From assembly GCA_040394635.1 (NCBI GenBank), contig JBEBRW010000025.1:1-64000 (forward strand): a stretch of 64,000 nucleotides of DNA, read 5' to 3'. Of the stretch, positions 1 to 7,612 are shown in pieces. Below the pieces are notes generated by a model, which worked only from the letters and a program-made list of their open reading frames with translations, did no database searches and had not been told where the DNA came from. Each line of letters opens with the position of its first letter. The stretch's first letter is position 1. Origin of the DNA: UBA5239 sp040394635. Lineage in GTDB: Bacteria > Verrucomicrobiota > Lentisphaeria > Victivallales > Victivallaceae. A program made the translations under genes and the position numbers.

Positions 1-41
1 AGAAACATGGCGACAACAACGAACATCAACATTTTTTTCAT
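1..41 (-). CDS. 5' end of a secreted or membrane protein (partial)
   Basis: A minus-strand reading frame opens with ATG at 41 and runs off the left edge, reading MKKMLMFVVVAMF. The Lys-Lys start followed by a hydrophobic stretch is typical of a signal peptide. A purine-rich GAAGGG lies about 9 bases upstream of the ATG and supports this start. Only 13 codons are visible, so the product cannot be named. It lies downstream of ruvB on the same strand, separated by about 300 bases. Confidence 0.55.
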   Translation of the reverse strand, partial: MKKMLMFVVVAMF

Positions 42-337
42 TTTTTCTTTCCCTTCTTTAATTTGAGGAATGAATCTAGGAAACCGCCTTTGACGAATTC
101 TCTGGCTTCATTTATGATAAAATAATCCAACATCCCAGATTTTCAACCTAATTTGCTTAAAGAAAAGTAAATATAAATGTAAAATACGACAACTCCGCAG
201 GAAGTCCGGATTATTTTCCAGTCTCACCAGAAAAGTACAACTTACCATCAGTCGTCATAGTAGACAGTAACGCTCCCCTTAAACAAATGCAAGCTATTCC
301 TTAAACTTGGACGCTGGCAATCATAATAAAGCCGGGC
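42..337. other. Intergenic gap with no gene seen
   Basis: AT-rich stretch between the ruvB stop and the start of the next minus-strand gene. I see no convincing open frame, RNA gene or strong hairpin terminator. It presumably carries the promoter of the truncated gene at the left edge, but no clear -35/-10 pair stands out. Confidence 0.4.
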
Positions 338-1384
338 TTACTCGAAAAGCTCGGGCTGGTCGGGGTTGAAATGCTTGTTGCGAATGTTAGCGGGCGGCTT
401 CAGGCCGAACTTCTGCCAGGCGCGGGGGGTGGCAATGCGCCCCTGCGGCGTCCGCATCAGGAACCCTTCCTGGATCAGATAAGGCTCGTACACATCCTCG
501 ATGGTGCGTTCCTCCTCGCCCACGGCTACCGAAAGGGTCTTCAGCCCGACCGGGCCGCCGTGGTAAAAGTCGATAATCACCTGCAACAGGCGGTTGTCCA
601 TGCTGTCGAGGCCGTCCTCGTCGATGTCGTACATTTTCAGCGCGGCGTTGGCGATTTCCACCGTGATGTCGCCAATGCCCTTGATCTGGGCGTAGTCGCG
701 GGCCCAGCGCAGCAGCGAGTTGGCGATACGCGGGGTTCCGCGGCATCGGCGGGCGATTTCCAGCGCGCCCGCGTCGTCGATATGCACTTCCAGCAGCCCG
801 GCCGAACGGTTGATGATCGTTTTCAGGTCCGACGGCTCGTAAAGCTCGAGCCGGCAGGACATGCCGAAGCGCGAGCGCAGCGGCGCGGTCAGCATTCCCT
901 GCCGCGTGGTCGCGCCGATCAGCGTGAAATGCGCCACATTCAAGCGCACCGAGCGTGCCCCCGGCCCCTGGTCGAGCATGATGTCGATGAAGTAGTCCTC
1001 CATGGCGCTGTACAGATATTCCTCCACGGTGTTGTTCAAACGGTGGATTTCGTCGATGAACAGGATGTCGCCGTCCTGCAACGAGGTCAGGAGGCCGGCC
1101 AGGTCGCCGGGCTTTTCGATGGCGGGTCCGCTGGACGACTTGATGGAGCTGCCCATTTCGTTGGCGATGATATATGCCAGCGTGGTTTTGCCCAATCCGG
1201 GGGGACCGCTCAGAAGCAGGTGCCCGAGCGCTTCGCCGCGCTGTTTGGCGGCTGCCACGAAGAGCTGGATTTTCTCTTTTTCCTTGTCCTGGCCGGGGAA
1301 ATCGCTGAATTTAATCGGGCGCAGCGAGTTATCCTGTGCCTGATTCTTTTTATTTAATGTGGATGTAATAAAATTTTCACTCAT
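338..1384 (-). CDS. ruvB: Holliday junction branch migration helicase RuvB
   Basis: RuvB is the hexameric AAA+ motor that, with RuvA, drives branch migration of Holliday junctions during recombinational repair in the cytoplasm. The 348-residue length is normal for the family. Visible motifs are Walker A GPPGLGKTT at residues 60-68, Walker B with DE at 111-112 (LFIDEIHR), and the sensor/arginine-finger segment TLIGATTRQGMLTAPLRSRF. The C-terminal winged helix typical of RuvB (PYLIQEGFLMRTPQGR) is also present. ruvA and ruvC are not adjacent, so the gene stands alone, divergent from the transketolase gene. The start at 1384 is the first ATG of the frame. Family assignment is secure. Confidence 0.97.
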   Translation of the reverse strand: MSENFITSTLNKKNQAQDNSLRPIKFSDFPGQDKEKEKIQLFVAAAKQRGEALGHLLLSGPPGLGKTTLAYIIANEMGSSIKSSSGPAIEKPGDLAGLLTSLQDGDILFIDEIHRLNNTVEEYLYSAMEDYFIDIMLDQGPGARSVRLNVAHFTLIGATTRQGMLTAPLRSRFGMSCRLELYEPSDLKTIINRSAGLLEVHIDDAGALEIARRCRGTPRIANSLLRWARDYAQIKGIGDITVEIANAALKMYDIDEDGLDSMDNRLLQVIIDFYHGGPVGLKTLSVAVGEEERTIEDVYEPYLIQEGFLMRTPQGRIATPRAWQKFGLKPPANIRNKHFNPDQPELFE

Positions 1385-1502
1385 CTTGGACTTGCAATTT
1401 TGCGGTTTTATCGTTATTTTATTCTTTTACATCAAAATATAATGAACTATGTTAAAATAGCAATAATGGAAGTGCGAAAAAACACAAAAAAGGAGCCGAT
1501 CC

Positions 1503-3554
1503 ATGAACCAACTCGAACTTTATAAACTGTCCGCCGATACCGTCCGGCTGCTTTCCGCCGACGGAGTGCAGAAGGCCAAGTCCGGTCACCCGGGCATGCC
1601 GATGGGCTGTGCCGACTTCGCTTTCACCCTCTGGCACAAGTACATGCGCCACAATCCGAAGAATCCGCAGTGGCTCGGACGCGACCGTTTCATCCTCTCC
1701 GCCGGACACGGCTCCATGCTGATTTACTCGCTGCTCCACCTTTTCGAATACGGTCTGCCGATGGATGAACTCAAGCAGTTCCGTCAGTGGGACAGCAAAA
1801 CTCCGGGGCATCCGGAGCTCGGCCACACCACCGGCGTGGAAATCACCACCGGACCGCTCGGCAGCGGCTTCGCCTCCGCCGTCGGCATGGCCATTGCCAA
1901 CAAGAATTTCGCCGCGCGCACCGGGCTTGACGCCACCGGCCTTGTCGACAACAAGATGTTCATCATCTCCGGCGACGGCTGCATGATGGAAGGCGTGACC
2001 TCCGAAGCCGCTTCGCTCGCCGGACACCTGAAACTCGACAACCTCGTGGTTTTCTACGACGACAACTCCATCACCATCGAAGGCAAAACCGATCTTGCTT
2101 TCTCCGAAGACGTCGGCAAGCGCTTCGAAGCCTATAACTGGCGCGTGCTCCATTGCGCCAACGCCAACGACATCGAACAGTGCGACAAGGTTCTCGCCGA
2201 AGCCGTCAAGTCCGACGGCCGCCCGACCCTGATCGTCGGCAAGACCCAGATCGGTTTCGGCGCCCCGAACAAGCAGGGCAAGTCCTCCAGCCACGGCGAA
2301 CCGCTCGGCGATGACGAATTGATGGCGACCCACAAGGCGTTCGGCTTCTCCGAAGAAATGTTCCAGGTCCCGGCCAAAGTCACCACCTTCGTTGGCGATC
2401 GCGTCAAGGAACTCGAAAAGGCCGCCGCCGAATGGGATGCCAAATTCCAGGATTACCTGAAAAACAACGGCGAAAAGGCCGCCCTGATTTCCAAAATGAT
2501 GAACAAGGAAGTCCCGGCCAACCTGCTCGAAGAACTGTTGAAGGTCGCCCCGGTTTCCAAGCCGATCGCCACCCGTGCCTCCAGCGGCGACATCCTGCAG
2601 AAAGTTTCCGAGCTCGTCCCGGCCCTCCTCGGCGGCGCCGCCGACCTCGCTCCCTCTACCAAGTCCAACATCAAGAACGAACCCGGCTTCAGCGCCGAAA
2701 ACCGTGCTGCCAAAAACCTGCACTTCGGCGTGCGCGAGCTCGCCATGAGCATGATGGGCAACGGTATGGCGGCCTATGGCACCAACATCCCCTACACCTC
2801 CACGTTCTTCGTGTTCTCCGATTATATGAAGCCCGGCATGCGCCTGGCCGCCATCCAGAAGCTGCATCAGGTCTACATCCTGACCCACGATTCCTTCTAC
2901 GTGGGCGAAGACGGCCCGACCCATGAGCCGATCGAGCAGATCGCCATGCTGCGGACCATCCCCGGCATGACCGTGTTCCGTCCGGCCGACGCCAACGAAG
3001 TCGCGCATTGCTGGGCCGCCGCCATGAAGGCCACCGGCCCGGTCGCGATTCTGCTGACCCGTCAGGACCTCGACCCGATCGCCCCGGAACTGGCCAAAAA
3101 TATCGACGTGACCAAGGGCGCTTATGTGGTGAAGGATGATGCGGAATTCGATATGATCATCGTCGCCACCGGTTCGGAAGTCAACCTGGCGCTGAAATCC
3201 GCCGAAATCCTCTCCGAACAGTACAAGATCAAAACCCGCGTGGTCTCCATGCCCTCGATGGAACTCTTCCTGCAGCAGAGTGTGGATTACCAGGAAGAGA
3301 TCCTGCCGTCCTGGTGCAACTTCCGCGTGTCGATCGAAGCCGGCTCGACGTTCGGCTGGCACCGTTTCGTCGGCCCGTTCGGTCTGACGATCGGCATCGA
3401 CCACTTCGGCGCTTCGGCTCCCTTCAAGGTGCTGGCCGAGAAATTCGGTTTCACCCCGGATGCCGTCATCCAGCGGATCAAAGAACACTTTGGTCAGCAG
3501 GGCGGTGGTGGTTGCGGCGGCGGCTGCAGCAGCTGTGGCGGTGGTTGCCACTAA
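1503..3554 (+). CDS. tkt: Transketolase with Gly/Cys-rich C-terminal tail
   Basis: Transketolase transfers two-carbon ketol units between sugar phosphates in the non-oxidative pentose phosphate pathway, using thiamine diphosphate. The 683-residue protein has the usual three-domain layout. The N-terminal ThDP/Mg segment is visible as ISGDGCMMEGVTSEA with downstream N residues (YDDNSITIEG). The pyrimidine domain has FGVRELAMSMMGNGMAA and HDSFYVGEDGPTHEP. An AGGAG ribosome site at 1491-1495 supports the start at 1503. The last residues (665-683) form a low-complexity tail with Cys at 671, 675, 678 and 682 and a final His, spaced C-x3-C-x2-C-x3-C-H; ordinary transketolases lack this. The tail is in frame and followed by a stop and a terminator, so it is not a frameshift product. 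It could bind metal, but that is inference. Confidence 0.96.
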   Translation: MNQLELYKLSADTVRLLSADGVQKAKSGHPGMPMGCADFAFTLWHKYMRHNPKNPQWLGRDRFILSAGHGSMLIYSLLHLFEYGLPMDELKQFRQWDSKTPGHPELGHTTGVEITTGPLGSGFASAVGMAIANKNFAARTGLDATGLVDNKMFIISGDGCMMEGVTSEAASLAGHLKLDNLVVFYDDNSITIEGKTDLAFSEDVGKRFEAYNWRVLHCANANDIEQCDKVLAEAVKSDGRPTLIVGKTQIGFGAPNKQGKSSSHGEPLGDDELMATHKAFGFSEEMFQVPAKVTTFVGDRVKELEKAAAEWDAKFQDYLKNNGEKAALISKMMNKEVPANLLEELLKVAPVSKPIATRASSGDILQKVSELVPALLGGAADLAPSTKSNIKNEPGFSAENRAAKNLHFGVRELAMSMMGNGMAAYGTNIPYTSTFFVFSDYMKPGMRLAAIQKLHQVYILTHDSFYVGEDGPTHEPIEQIAMLRTIPGMTVFRPADANEVAHCWAAAMKATGPVAILLTRQDLDPIAPELAKNIDVTKGAYVVKDDAEFDMIIVATGSEVNLALKSAEILSEQYKIKTRVVSMPSMELFLQQSVDYQEEILPSWCNFRVSIEAGSTFGWHRFVGPFGLTIGIDHFGASAPFKVLAEKFGFTPDAVIQRIKEHFGQQGGGGCGGGCSSCGGGCH

Positions 3555-3570
3555 TTCTCCGCGCATCAAG

Positions 3571-3600
3571 TGCCGGGCCCAAAAGGTCCGGCATTTTTTT
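3571..3600 (+). terminator. Rho-independent terminator of the transketolase gene
   Basis: A 9-bp stem (3571-3579 paired with 3585-3593, one G-U pair) closes a 5-base loop and is followed by a run of T residues. It sits 17 bases after the transketolase stop. Confidence 0.88.
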
Positions 3601-3601
3601 A

Positions 3602-3768
3602 TCCACGAAATTCACGAAAAAACACGAACGTAATCGACTGCCGGGTCCGGCAGCCAATTGAATTCATTTCTTTTTTTGTGCTATTTTGTGCATTTTTGTG
3701 GATAAAAATTTTCCCATGATTGCCCGGAACGGGCGATCATTTTCGTGTTTTTTCGTGACTTTCGTGGA
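3602..3768. repeat. Palindromic intergenic element with 27-bp inverted ends
   Basis: Bases 3602-3628 and 3742-3768 are inverted copies of each other with 26 of 27 positions matching. Each is built from CACGAA-type units (TCCACGAAA, TTCACGAAAA, AACACGAA). Inside are two smaller perfect or near-perfect hairpins at 3638-3653 and 3716-3740, and a tract of TTTTGTG units around 3671-3702. There is no open frame. A related element lies at 57924-58029. It resembles a MITE/REP-like palindromic repeat; no transposase is nearby. It could fold into long RNA hairpins in transcripts from either side. Confidence 0.75.
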
Positions 3769-3880
3769 CAAAGAAATTCACCGGATTGTTTATTTTTTGG
3801 ACTAATCGAAAAGTTTATTTGGTTTTTTCGCAAAGCAGGCTATATTGTAGGAAAATTATTATGCTTGGAGCAACGTTTTG

Positions 3881-4252
3881 ATGAGAAAAACCGTTTTATT
3901 GCTGACCGTAATTATGCTGGGGTTAGCCGGATATCGCGTCCAGGAGGCCAAGGCCATCGATCCTGTGACCATCGCTATTCTCGCTCCGATTGCCATCAAA
4001 GCCGCCCAGATTGCCGCTCCCTATGTCATGCGCGGGCTGAAAAGCGGCGGTACCCACATGATTAAGATGGGCAAGGATATGCTCGAAATCCTTTATCTCC
4101 CGCTGGGCGTATTGCAAAGTACCATTCTGATCCCTTTCGGCCAGTTCGGGCCGGGGGTTAAAAATCTCGTCAAAGGAGGGATCGCGCCGTTCAAACTGGC
4201 GCTGGACGCGGTGCTTTTGCCGATTGCCTTCTTTGGGGTCGACTTTGGTTAG
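3881..4252 (+). CDS. Small exported hypothetical protein
   Basis: The product is not recognised. The 123-residue protein starts with a plausible signal peptide (MRKTVLLLTVIMLGLAGYRV followed by QEAKA, with possible cleavage after AKA). The mature part is short, with alternating hydrophobic and Gly/Pro-rich stretches and no charged catalytic motif. It is probably periplasmic or loosely membrane-associated. GGAG at 3867-3870 supports ATG 3881 (a TTG three bases earlier is also possible). The gene is 11 bases upstream of the DUF721 gene on the same strand and is likely cotranscribed. The repeat element just upstream separates it from transketolase. Confidence 0.7.
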   Translation: MRKTVLLLTVIMLGLAGYRVQEAKAIDPVTIAILAPIAIKAAQIAAPYVMRGLKSGGTHMIKMGKDMLEILYLPLGVLQSTILIPFGQFGPGVKNLVKGGIAPFKLALDAVLLPIAFFGVDFG

Positions 4253-4263
4253 GCAGGATAATT

Positions 4264-4677
4264 GTGTCCAGATTTGATGAAGTAAAGAAGCGCACGATCG
4301 TGCGCAGCATGCTCGCCGAATGGTACGGCGCAGAGCGCGCGCGGGTGGAATCGACGGCATTTGCTTCGCAGCCCGTCAACGTAGGCGACCTGGCCGATAA
4401 ATTCCTCGAAAAAGCCGCTTCTCCCGAAGTCCTGGACGGCATTCTGCTCCGCGAAGCCTGGCCCGAAATCGCCGGCAAGCAGATCGCCGCCATCTCCGAA
4501 CCCATCAACCTGCGCGACGGCATCGCCGAAGTAGGGGTGTTCCACACCGCCTGGATGCGCGAGCTCGCCGGCCCCATCAAACGGCAGCTGATCCTCAAGA
4601 TCAACCAGAAACTCGGCGAAGAACGTTGCAAAGACATCCGCTTCGTCCCCGGCGCACGCAGTGCGAAAGGCAATTAA
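4264..4677 (+). CDS. DUF721/DciA-like protein
   Basis: The 137-residue protein has the DUF721 core: the region around residues 60-115 containing LREAWPEIAGKQIAAISEPI, then GVFHTAWMRELAGPIKRQLI and a short basic end. DUF721 includes DciA, a bacterial helicase-loading factor that interacts with DnaB and DNA. Whether this member loads helicase is inference. It starts with GTG at 4264, preceded by an AGGCAGGA ribosome site. It follows the small exported protein by 11 bases. The stop codon overlaps the beginning of a short repeat shared with the leuD downstream region. Confidence 0.75.
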   Translation: MSRFDEVKKRTIVRSMLAEWYGAERARVESTAFASQPVNVGDLADKFLEKAASPEVLDGILLREAWPEIAGKQIAAISEPINLRDGIAEVGVFHTAWMRELAGPIKRQLILKINQKLGEERCKDIRFVPGARSAKGN

Positions 4678-4692
4678 GAATTAAGAGAGAAG
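4674..4692 (+). repeat. Short dispersed repeat TTAAGAATTAAGAGAGAAG
   Basis: This 19-base sequence begins inside the DUF721 stop codon. Its inverted copy with one mismatch lies at 13693-13711, just downstream of leuD. Both sit immediately 3' of a gene, so it may be a small mobile or simple-sequence intergenic repeat. Confidence 0.5.
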
Positions 4693-4705
4693 AGAGCAGG
4701 GATTA

Positions 4706-5113
4706 TTAGCCTGAAACGCCAAATGCATACAGCAGCGGCAAGACAAACAACAAAATGTAGAATCCGATGAAGTAGCCTACTTCTTCCAGATTCAATTTAC
4801 TGTCGTATTTTGATCGGTGGAAATTCACCAACCATATTGTGCCCCAAGGTATTCCTGCAATCGATAAGAGAAAAGCCCCTATAATCAGAAATGTCCCTAC
4901 CATTTCACTACCAAATCCCATTATCGCCAGCATACAAATGATTGCGAGGAAAAAGTAAAGCAGAGCGGCGCTTAAGGAGGCCAAGCGAAGCCCAATCAAT
5001 GGGTTATTCTCACTATAACGTAGTCTTATCGAACTCATGGTGAAAGCAAAGATAAGTAAATAAATAACCGTTGGGATATTGAGAAGAATAAGTGTCTCCC
5101 AAAATCCAATCAT
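4706..5113 (-). CDS. Small membrane protein coupled to kptA
   Basis: Not recognised. The 135-residue protein is almost entirely hydrophobic with about four predicted membrane helices: residues 5-25 (LILLNIPTVIYLLIFAF), 45-70, 72-95 and 112-133. A polar patch HRSKYDSKLNLEE lies before the last helix. Its start overlaps the kptA stop (ATG begins within the last bases of kptA), so translation is probably coupled. The gene is more AT-rich than its neighbours, which may indicate transfer. A link to RNA 2'-phosphate processing is not established by sequence. Confidence 0.72.
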   Translation of the reverse strand: MIGFWETLILLNIPTVIYLLIFAFTMSSIRLRYSENNPLIGLRLASLSAALLYFFLAIICMLAIMGFGSEMVGTFLIIGAFLLSIAGIPWGTIWLVNFHRSKYDSKLNLEEVGYFIGFYILLFVLPLLYAFGVSG

Positions 5114-5649
5114 TCTGTTTCCCTTTTCGTGATATATTGCGGGGGGACTTTGTCGGTCAGGTAGACGCCGTTTTGGGAGAGATAGAATTTGTGGCCGGCG
5201 CGGCGCATGGCTGCGGTGTCGATTTCCAGAATGACCGGTTTGCCGTGACGGATTCCGACTTTATGGGCGGTGTCGGCGTCTTTGGAGAGATGCACGTGCT
5301 GACGCTGCATTTTCTGCAGGCCACCGGCTGAAATGGCTTCCATGAAACGGGTCGCAGTACCGTGATACAGAACCGGCGGCGGCTCGACTTCGGCCAGTTC
5401 CACGTCGACGGCGATGGAGTGCCCCTGGTTCGCGCGGATCCGCTCTCCGTCGATGACAAATCGTTTTTTATCGCTGGTGGCGACCACTTCCTCAAGCTCG
5501 GCGCGGGAAAACACATTGCCCGAGGCGGCCGCAAGCTCAAGCAGACGGTCGATCGCGGCCCAGCCGTGTTCGTCCAATTCGAGCCCAATCGACTCCGGCG
5601 CATGCCGCAGCACATAACTCAAAAATTTGCTGATTTCAACAGTATTCAT
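5110..5649 (-). CDS. kptA: RNA 2'-phosphotransferase KptA/Tpt1
   Basis: KptA transfers an internal RNA 2'-phosphate to NAD+, giving ADP-ribose 1'',2''-cyclic phosphate; in eukaryotes this finishes tRNA splicing. The 179-residue protein shows the family blocks in order: SKFLSYVLRHAPESIGLELD, GWAAIDRLL, KKRFVIDGERIRANQGHSI, LYHGTATRFMEAI, QRQHVHLSKD and HKFYLSQNGVYLT. These include the conserved Arg and His positions of the Tpt1 active site. ATG 5649 is chosen because MNTVEISKFLS matches family starts; a GGAGGG lies about 16 bases upstream, a long spacing. A TTG at 5673 would overlap that site and is less likely. The bacterial substrate is unknown. Confidence 0.92.
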   Translation of the reverse strand: MNTVEISKFLSYVLRHAPESIGLELDEHGWAAIDRLLELAAASGNVFSRAELEEVVATSDKKRFVIDGERIRANQGHSIAVDVELAEVEPPPVLYHGTATRFMEAISAGGLQKMQRQHVHLSKDADTAHKVGIRHGKPVILEIDTAAMRRAGHKFYLSQNGVYLTDKVPPQYITKRETE

Positions 5650-5703
5650 AATATTTTTATTATAGCCCTCCAAAAAATTATTTCAACGCCCTCAAATAAA
5701 ATA

Positions 5704-5775
5704 ATGGGACAGATGGGACCAAGGTGACACATGGGAGGAGCTTCCCATTTGTCTCATTGGTCCCATCCGTCCCAT
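5704..5775. repeat. GGGAC/ATGGGAC-type palindromic repeat
   Basis: Bases 5704-5722 and 5757-5775 are inverted copies with 18 of 19 matching. The intervening 34 bases pair further (CATGGGA with TCCCAT), so the whole 72-base segment can form one long imperfect hairpin. It is built from repeated ATGGGAC units. It lies between kptA and a small membrane-protein gene and contains no credible coding frame. Confidence 0.65.
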
Positions 5776-5920
5776 GAAAACATCTCTGCGTCATCGTGCA
5801 AATAATGTACCAGTCCGTCCGTAAATTGTCTTCTCTGGAAACAATCCCGTGTATATCCCGCCTCAAAAAATCTGGCACGGAACTTGCTTCTATAATTTAA
5901 AACTACGGAGGAATGGTAAA

Positions 5921-6262
5921 ATGTTGAAGATGTTGACTGAGTGTATTCTAGCTATAGGTTTTCTGGTATTGCCGGTAATTTTTCTGATAACATGCCTATT
6001 CCGCCCCCAGCTGGAGGATGTGATTGATTTGGTTATTATCGGGTTGGTTGTCGCGGCAGTATTTCTCGGTCATAATTTTAAATGGCCTCTGGGCATCGGG
6101 TATTGTTGCCTGATTTTTCATGAGGGGGTAAGATGGTTGACCTGGGATAAAACGGAGCAGAATGCTTTTCGCCGCAAAAAAACATTGATGAAGGGAATTA
6201 TCGTGTCGGCACATGCCTTTGCATTGGCTTTGAGAATGGAAATTATCTATAGTCAAATATAA
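5921..6262 (+). CDS. Small membrane hypothetical protein
   Basis: Not recognised. ATG 5921 is preceded by GGAGG (5908-5912), so the 113-residue version is preferred over an upstream start. The N-terminus has a long hydrophobic segment (ECILAIGFLVLPVIFLITCL), a second at about residues 28-50 (VIDLVIIGLVVAAVFLGHNF) and a third near the C-terminus (IIVSAHAFALALRM). A basic patch RRKKTLMKG precedes the last. It is more AT-rich than surrounding genes and has no clear operon partner. It faces the rubrerythrin-like gene. Confidence 0.65.
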   Translation: MLKMLTECILAIGFLVLPVIFLITCLFRPQLEDVIDLVIIGLVVAAVFLGHNFKWPLGIGYCCLIFHEGVRWLTWDKTEQNAFRRKKTLMKGIIVSAHAFALALRMEIIYSQI

Positions 6263-6324
6263 TCGGCAATAAAAGCCCTTATCATAGTCGGGGTGCCATG
6301 AATCAATGAGAATGCCACTCGGTA

Positions 6325-6945
6325 TTATTTGAAGGTTTCGAATTGTTCCTTTTCGGAGGCGCACTGCGGGCAGCTGGAAATGTTGATATGGTCGGTGAGG
6401 TAGCCGCAGTTCAGGCAGACGGCGAAGGTTTTGCCGGGGGCCTTCCAGGCTTCGAGGTCGTTCAGGGCCTGGGCGTAAAGCTGGGCGTGCCCGGTGTCCG
6501 TATCCAGGGCGTACTGGAAGGAGTCGATGACTTCCTGCGGCGATTTTTTGGCTTTGGCGTCCGCCAGGAACTCGGGGAAAAGCGCGTTCATATCGCGGGT
6601 TTCGCCTTCCAGGCCGTCGCGCAGGCTGGTAATCACGTCGACATAAGCCGGCAGGCGGACCTCGGATTTGGGCTTGATGCCGTTCCGCTTCAGGATATCG
6701 GCAAACAGCATGGCATGGGCATGCTCCGACCGCGAAACGGCCCGGAACAGCACCGCCACGCTTTTGTAGCCTGCCTCATCCGCCTTGCCTGCGTAGGCTT
6801 CGTACTTGGCCGCGGCGTTGTTTTCCTCGTCGTAGGCGGTTCGCAAATTGAGAATGACCACGGGGTCATTCTCTTTTTTGCCGCAGCCGCAGAACAAAAC
6901 CGGCACCAGGATTGCCACCAATAAGATCAGATATATCGTTTTCAT
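6325..6945 (-). CDS. Rubrerythrin-like lipoprotein (ferritin-like diiron domain plus rubredoxin-like knuckle)
   Basis: The protein starts with a lipoprotein signal (MKTIYLILLVAILVPVLF then CGCGKK) and should be exported and lipid-anchored. The middle (about residues 35-165) is a ferritin-like four-helix domain with Glu and ExxH-type positions (LRTAYDEENNAAAKYEAYA, SRSEHAHAMLFADIL, DTGHAQLYAQAL). The end carries two Cys pairs, CLNCGY and CPQC, as in the rubredoxin-like part of rubrerythrins. Rubrerythrins reduce hydrogen peroxide in anaerobes; an exported, lipidated one is uncommon. ATG 6945 is chosen because GAGGA precedes it at good spacing. Confidence 0.82.
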   Translation of the reverse strand: MKTIYLILLVAILVPVLFCGCGKKENDPVVILNLRTAYDEENNAAAKYEAYAGKADEAGYKSVAVLFRAVSRSEHAHAMLFADILKRNGIKPKSEVRLPAYVDVITSLRDGLEGETRDMNALFPEFLADAKAKKSPQEVIDSFQYALDTDTGHAQLYAQALNDLEAWKAPGKTFAVCLNCGYLTDHINISSCPQCASEKEQFETFK

Positions 6946-6974
6946 CTGCAATTCCTCAATTTAACATTTCAGGA

Positions 6975-7002
6975 AATAGACATTATTTTCAAAAAATGTC
7001 AA
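6975..7002 (-). promoter_or_regulatory. Candidate promoter of the rubrerythrin-like gene
   Basis: On the minus strand a perfect TTGACA (6997-7002) is followed after 16 bases by TCTATT (6975-6980), about 30 bases upstream of the rubrerythrin-like start. The -10 is imperfect. Confidence 0.45.
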
Positions 7003-7160
7003 ATGAGGAATGCATCATCCGAAACTAATTTCCGCTTTTCGACTTCCTGCGGTGCAGCCGGGAGCTTGAATGAAATTATACTTCTGTGTGAAGTATGGAA
7101 TGGGTTTGGCGCAGATGATGTGTGACGCAATTTTTTTTAAATTTTGTTACTTTTGAAGTC

Positions 7161-7444
7161 TTGACAAATTCCAGCAAGGGTTGTAAGTTAGAATTGTTAA
7201 CAAAGTAGAGGAAATTGCGAGTGCCGGCTATCAACTGAGGTTGATGTATTGTCGGATGGACTGTCAATGGGTAAAATGAACCGGCTGGAAATGGAGAGCC
7301 AGGCCGGGGGAAGAGTGGGGGCGATTGGTTTTTTCTTGCGGGATAAGGGCTATGGAAAGATTTTTTCAAACATTTTCATTTCCCCGCTAAGATCGACTGA
7401 TGTTCGAGAGTCCTATTTATCAGGCAACAGACAGAGGTGTAAAA
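7161..7444 (+). promoter_or_regulatory. Promoter and long untranslated leader before the 7445 gene cluster
   Basis: TTGACA at 7161-7166 and TAAGTT at 7184-7189 (17-base spacer) form a plausible promoter. About 250 bases of non-coding sequence follow before the first start codon. The leader contains a small hairpin (ATCAAC 7230-7235 with GTTGAT 7240-7245) flanked by GCCGGC and ACCGGC segments that could pair. I do not recognise a known riboswitch. The open frames here lack ribosome sites and are not called. Confidence 0.35.
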
Positions 7445-7612
7445 ATGGAAATGGGCGTTATCATTGCGTATATCGATGCCGGTACGGGAAGTATTCTGGT
7501 ACAGGTTCTGGCGGGCGGTGCAGCCGCGGTTCTGATTTTTTCGCGGCAGTTCAAAGATTGGGTGAGCAGCGTTTTTCACAAAAATCAGAAAGACAGCGAA
7601 CCGGATGAATGA
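7445..7612 (+). CDS. Tiny membrane protein, first gene of a three-gene cluster
   Basis: The 55-residue protein reads MEMGVIIAYIDAGTGSILVQ, then a hydrophobic stretch (VLAGGAAAVLIFS) and a basic/acidic tail. It has one clear membrane helix at about residues 8-36 and a short cytoplasmic end. AGAGGT at 7434-7439 supports ATG 7445. The last 8 bases overlap the start of the methyltransferase gene, so translation is likely coupled. Small proteins with a YIDAGTGS motif next to surface-polymer genes are seen in other bacteria, but I know no function for them. Confidence 0.7.
   Translation: MEMGVIIAYIDAGTGSILVQVLAGGAAAVLIFSRQFKDWVSSVFHKNQKDSEPDE

Noticed and set aside
1452..3569. Long minus-strand open frame over the transketolase gene
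   Set aside because: It is a composition-driven shadow of the GC-rich transketolase gene: low-complexity Gly/His/Asp-rich residues, no family motifs, and an Ala/Thr run at its start.
3602..3768. CRISPR array
   Set aside because: The repeated units are inverted and of uneven spacing with no spacers or cas genes nearby.
7076..7608. Small open frames on both strands in the leader region
   Set aside because: No ribosome sites, no conserved motifs, and they overlap the promoter and the first gene of the cluster.
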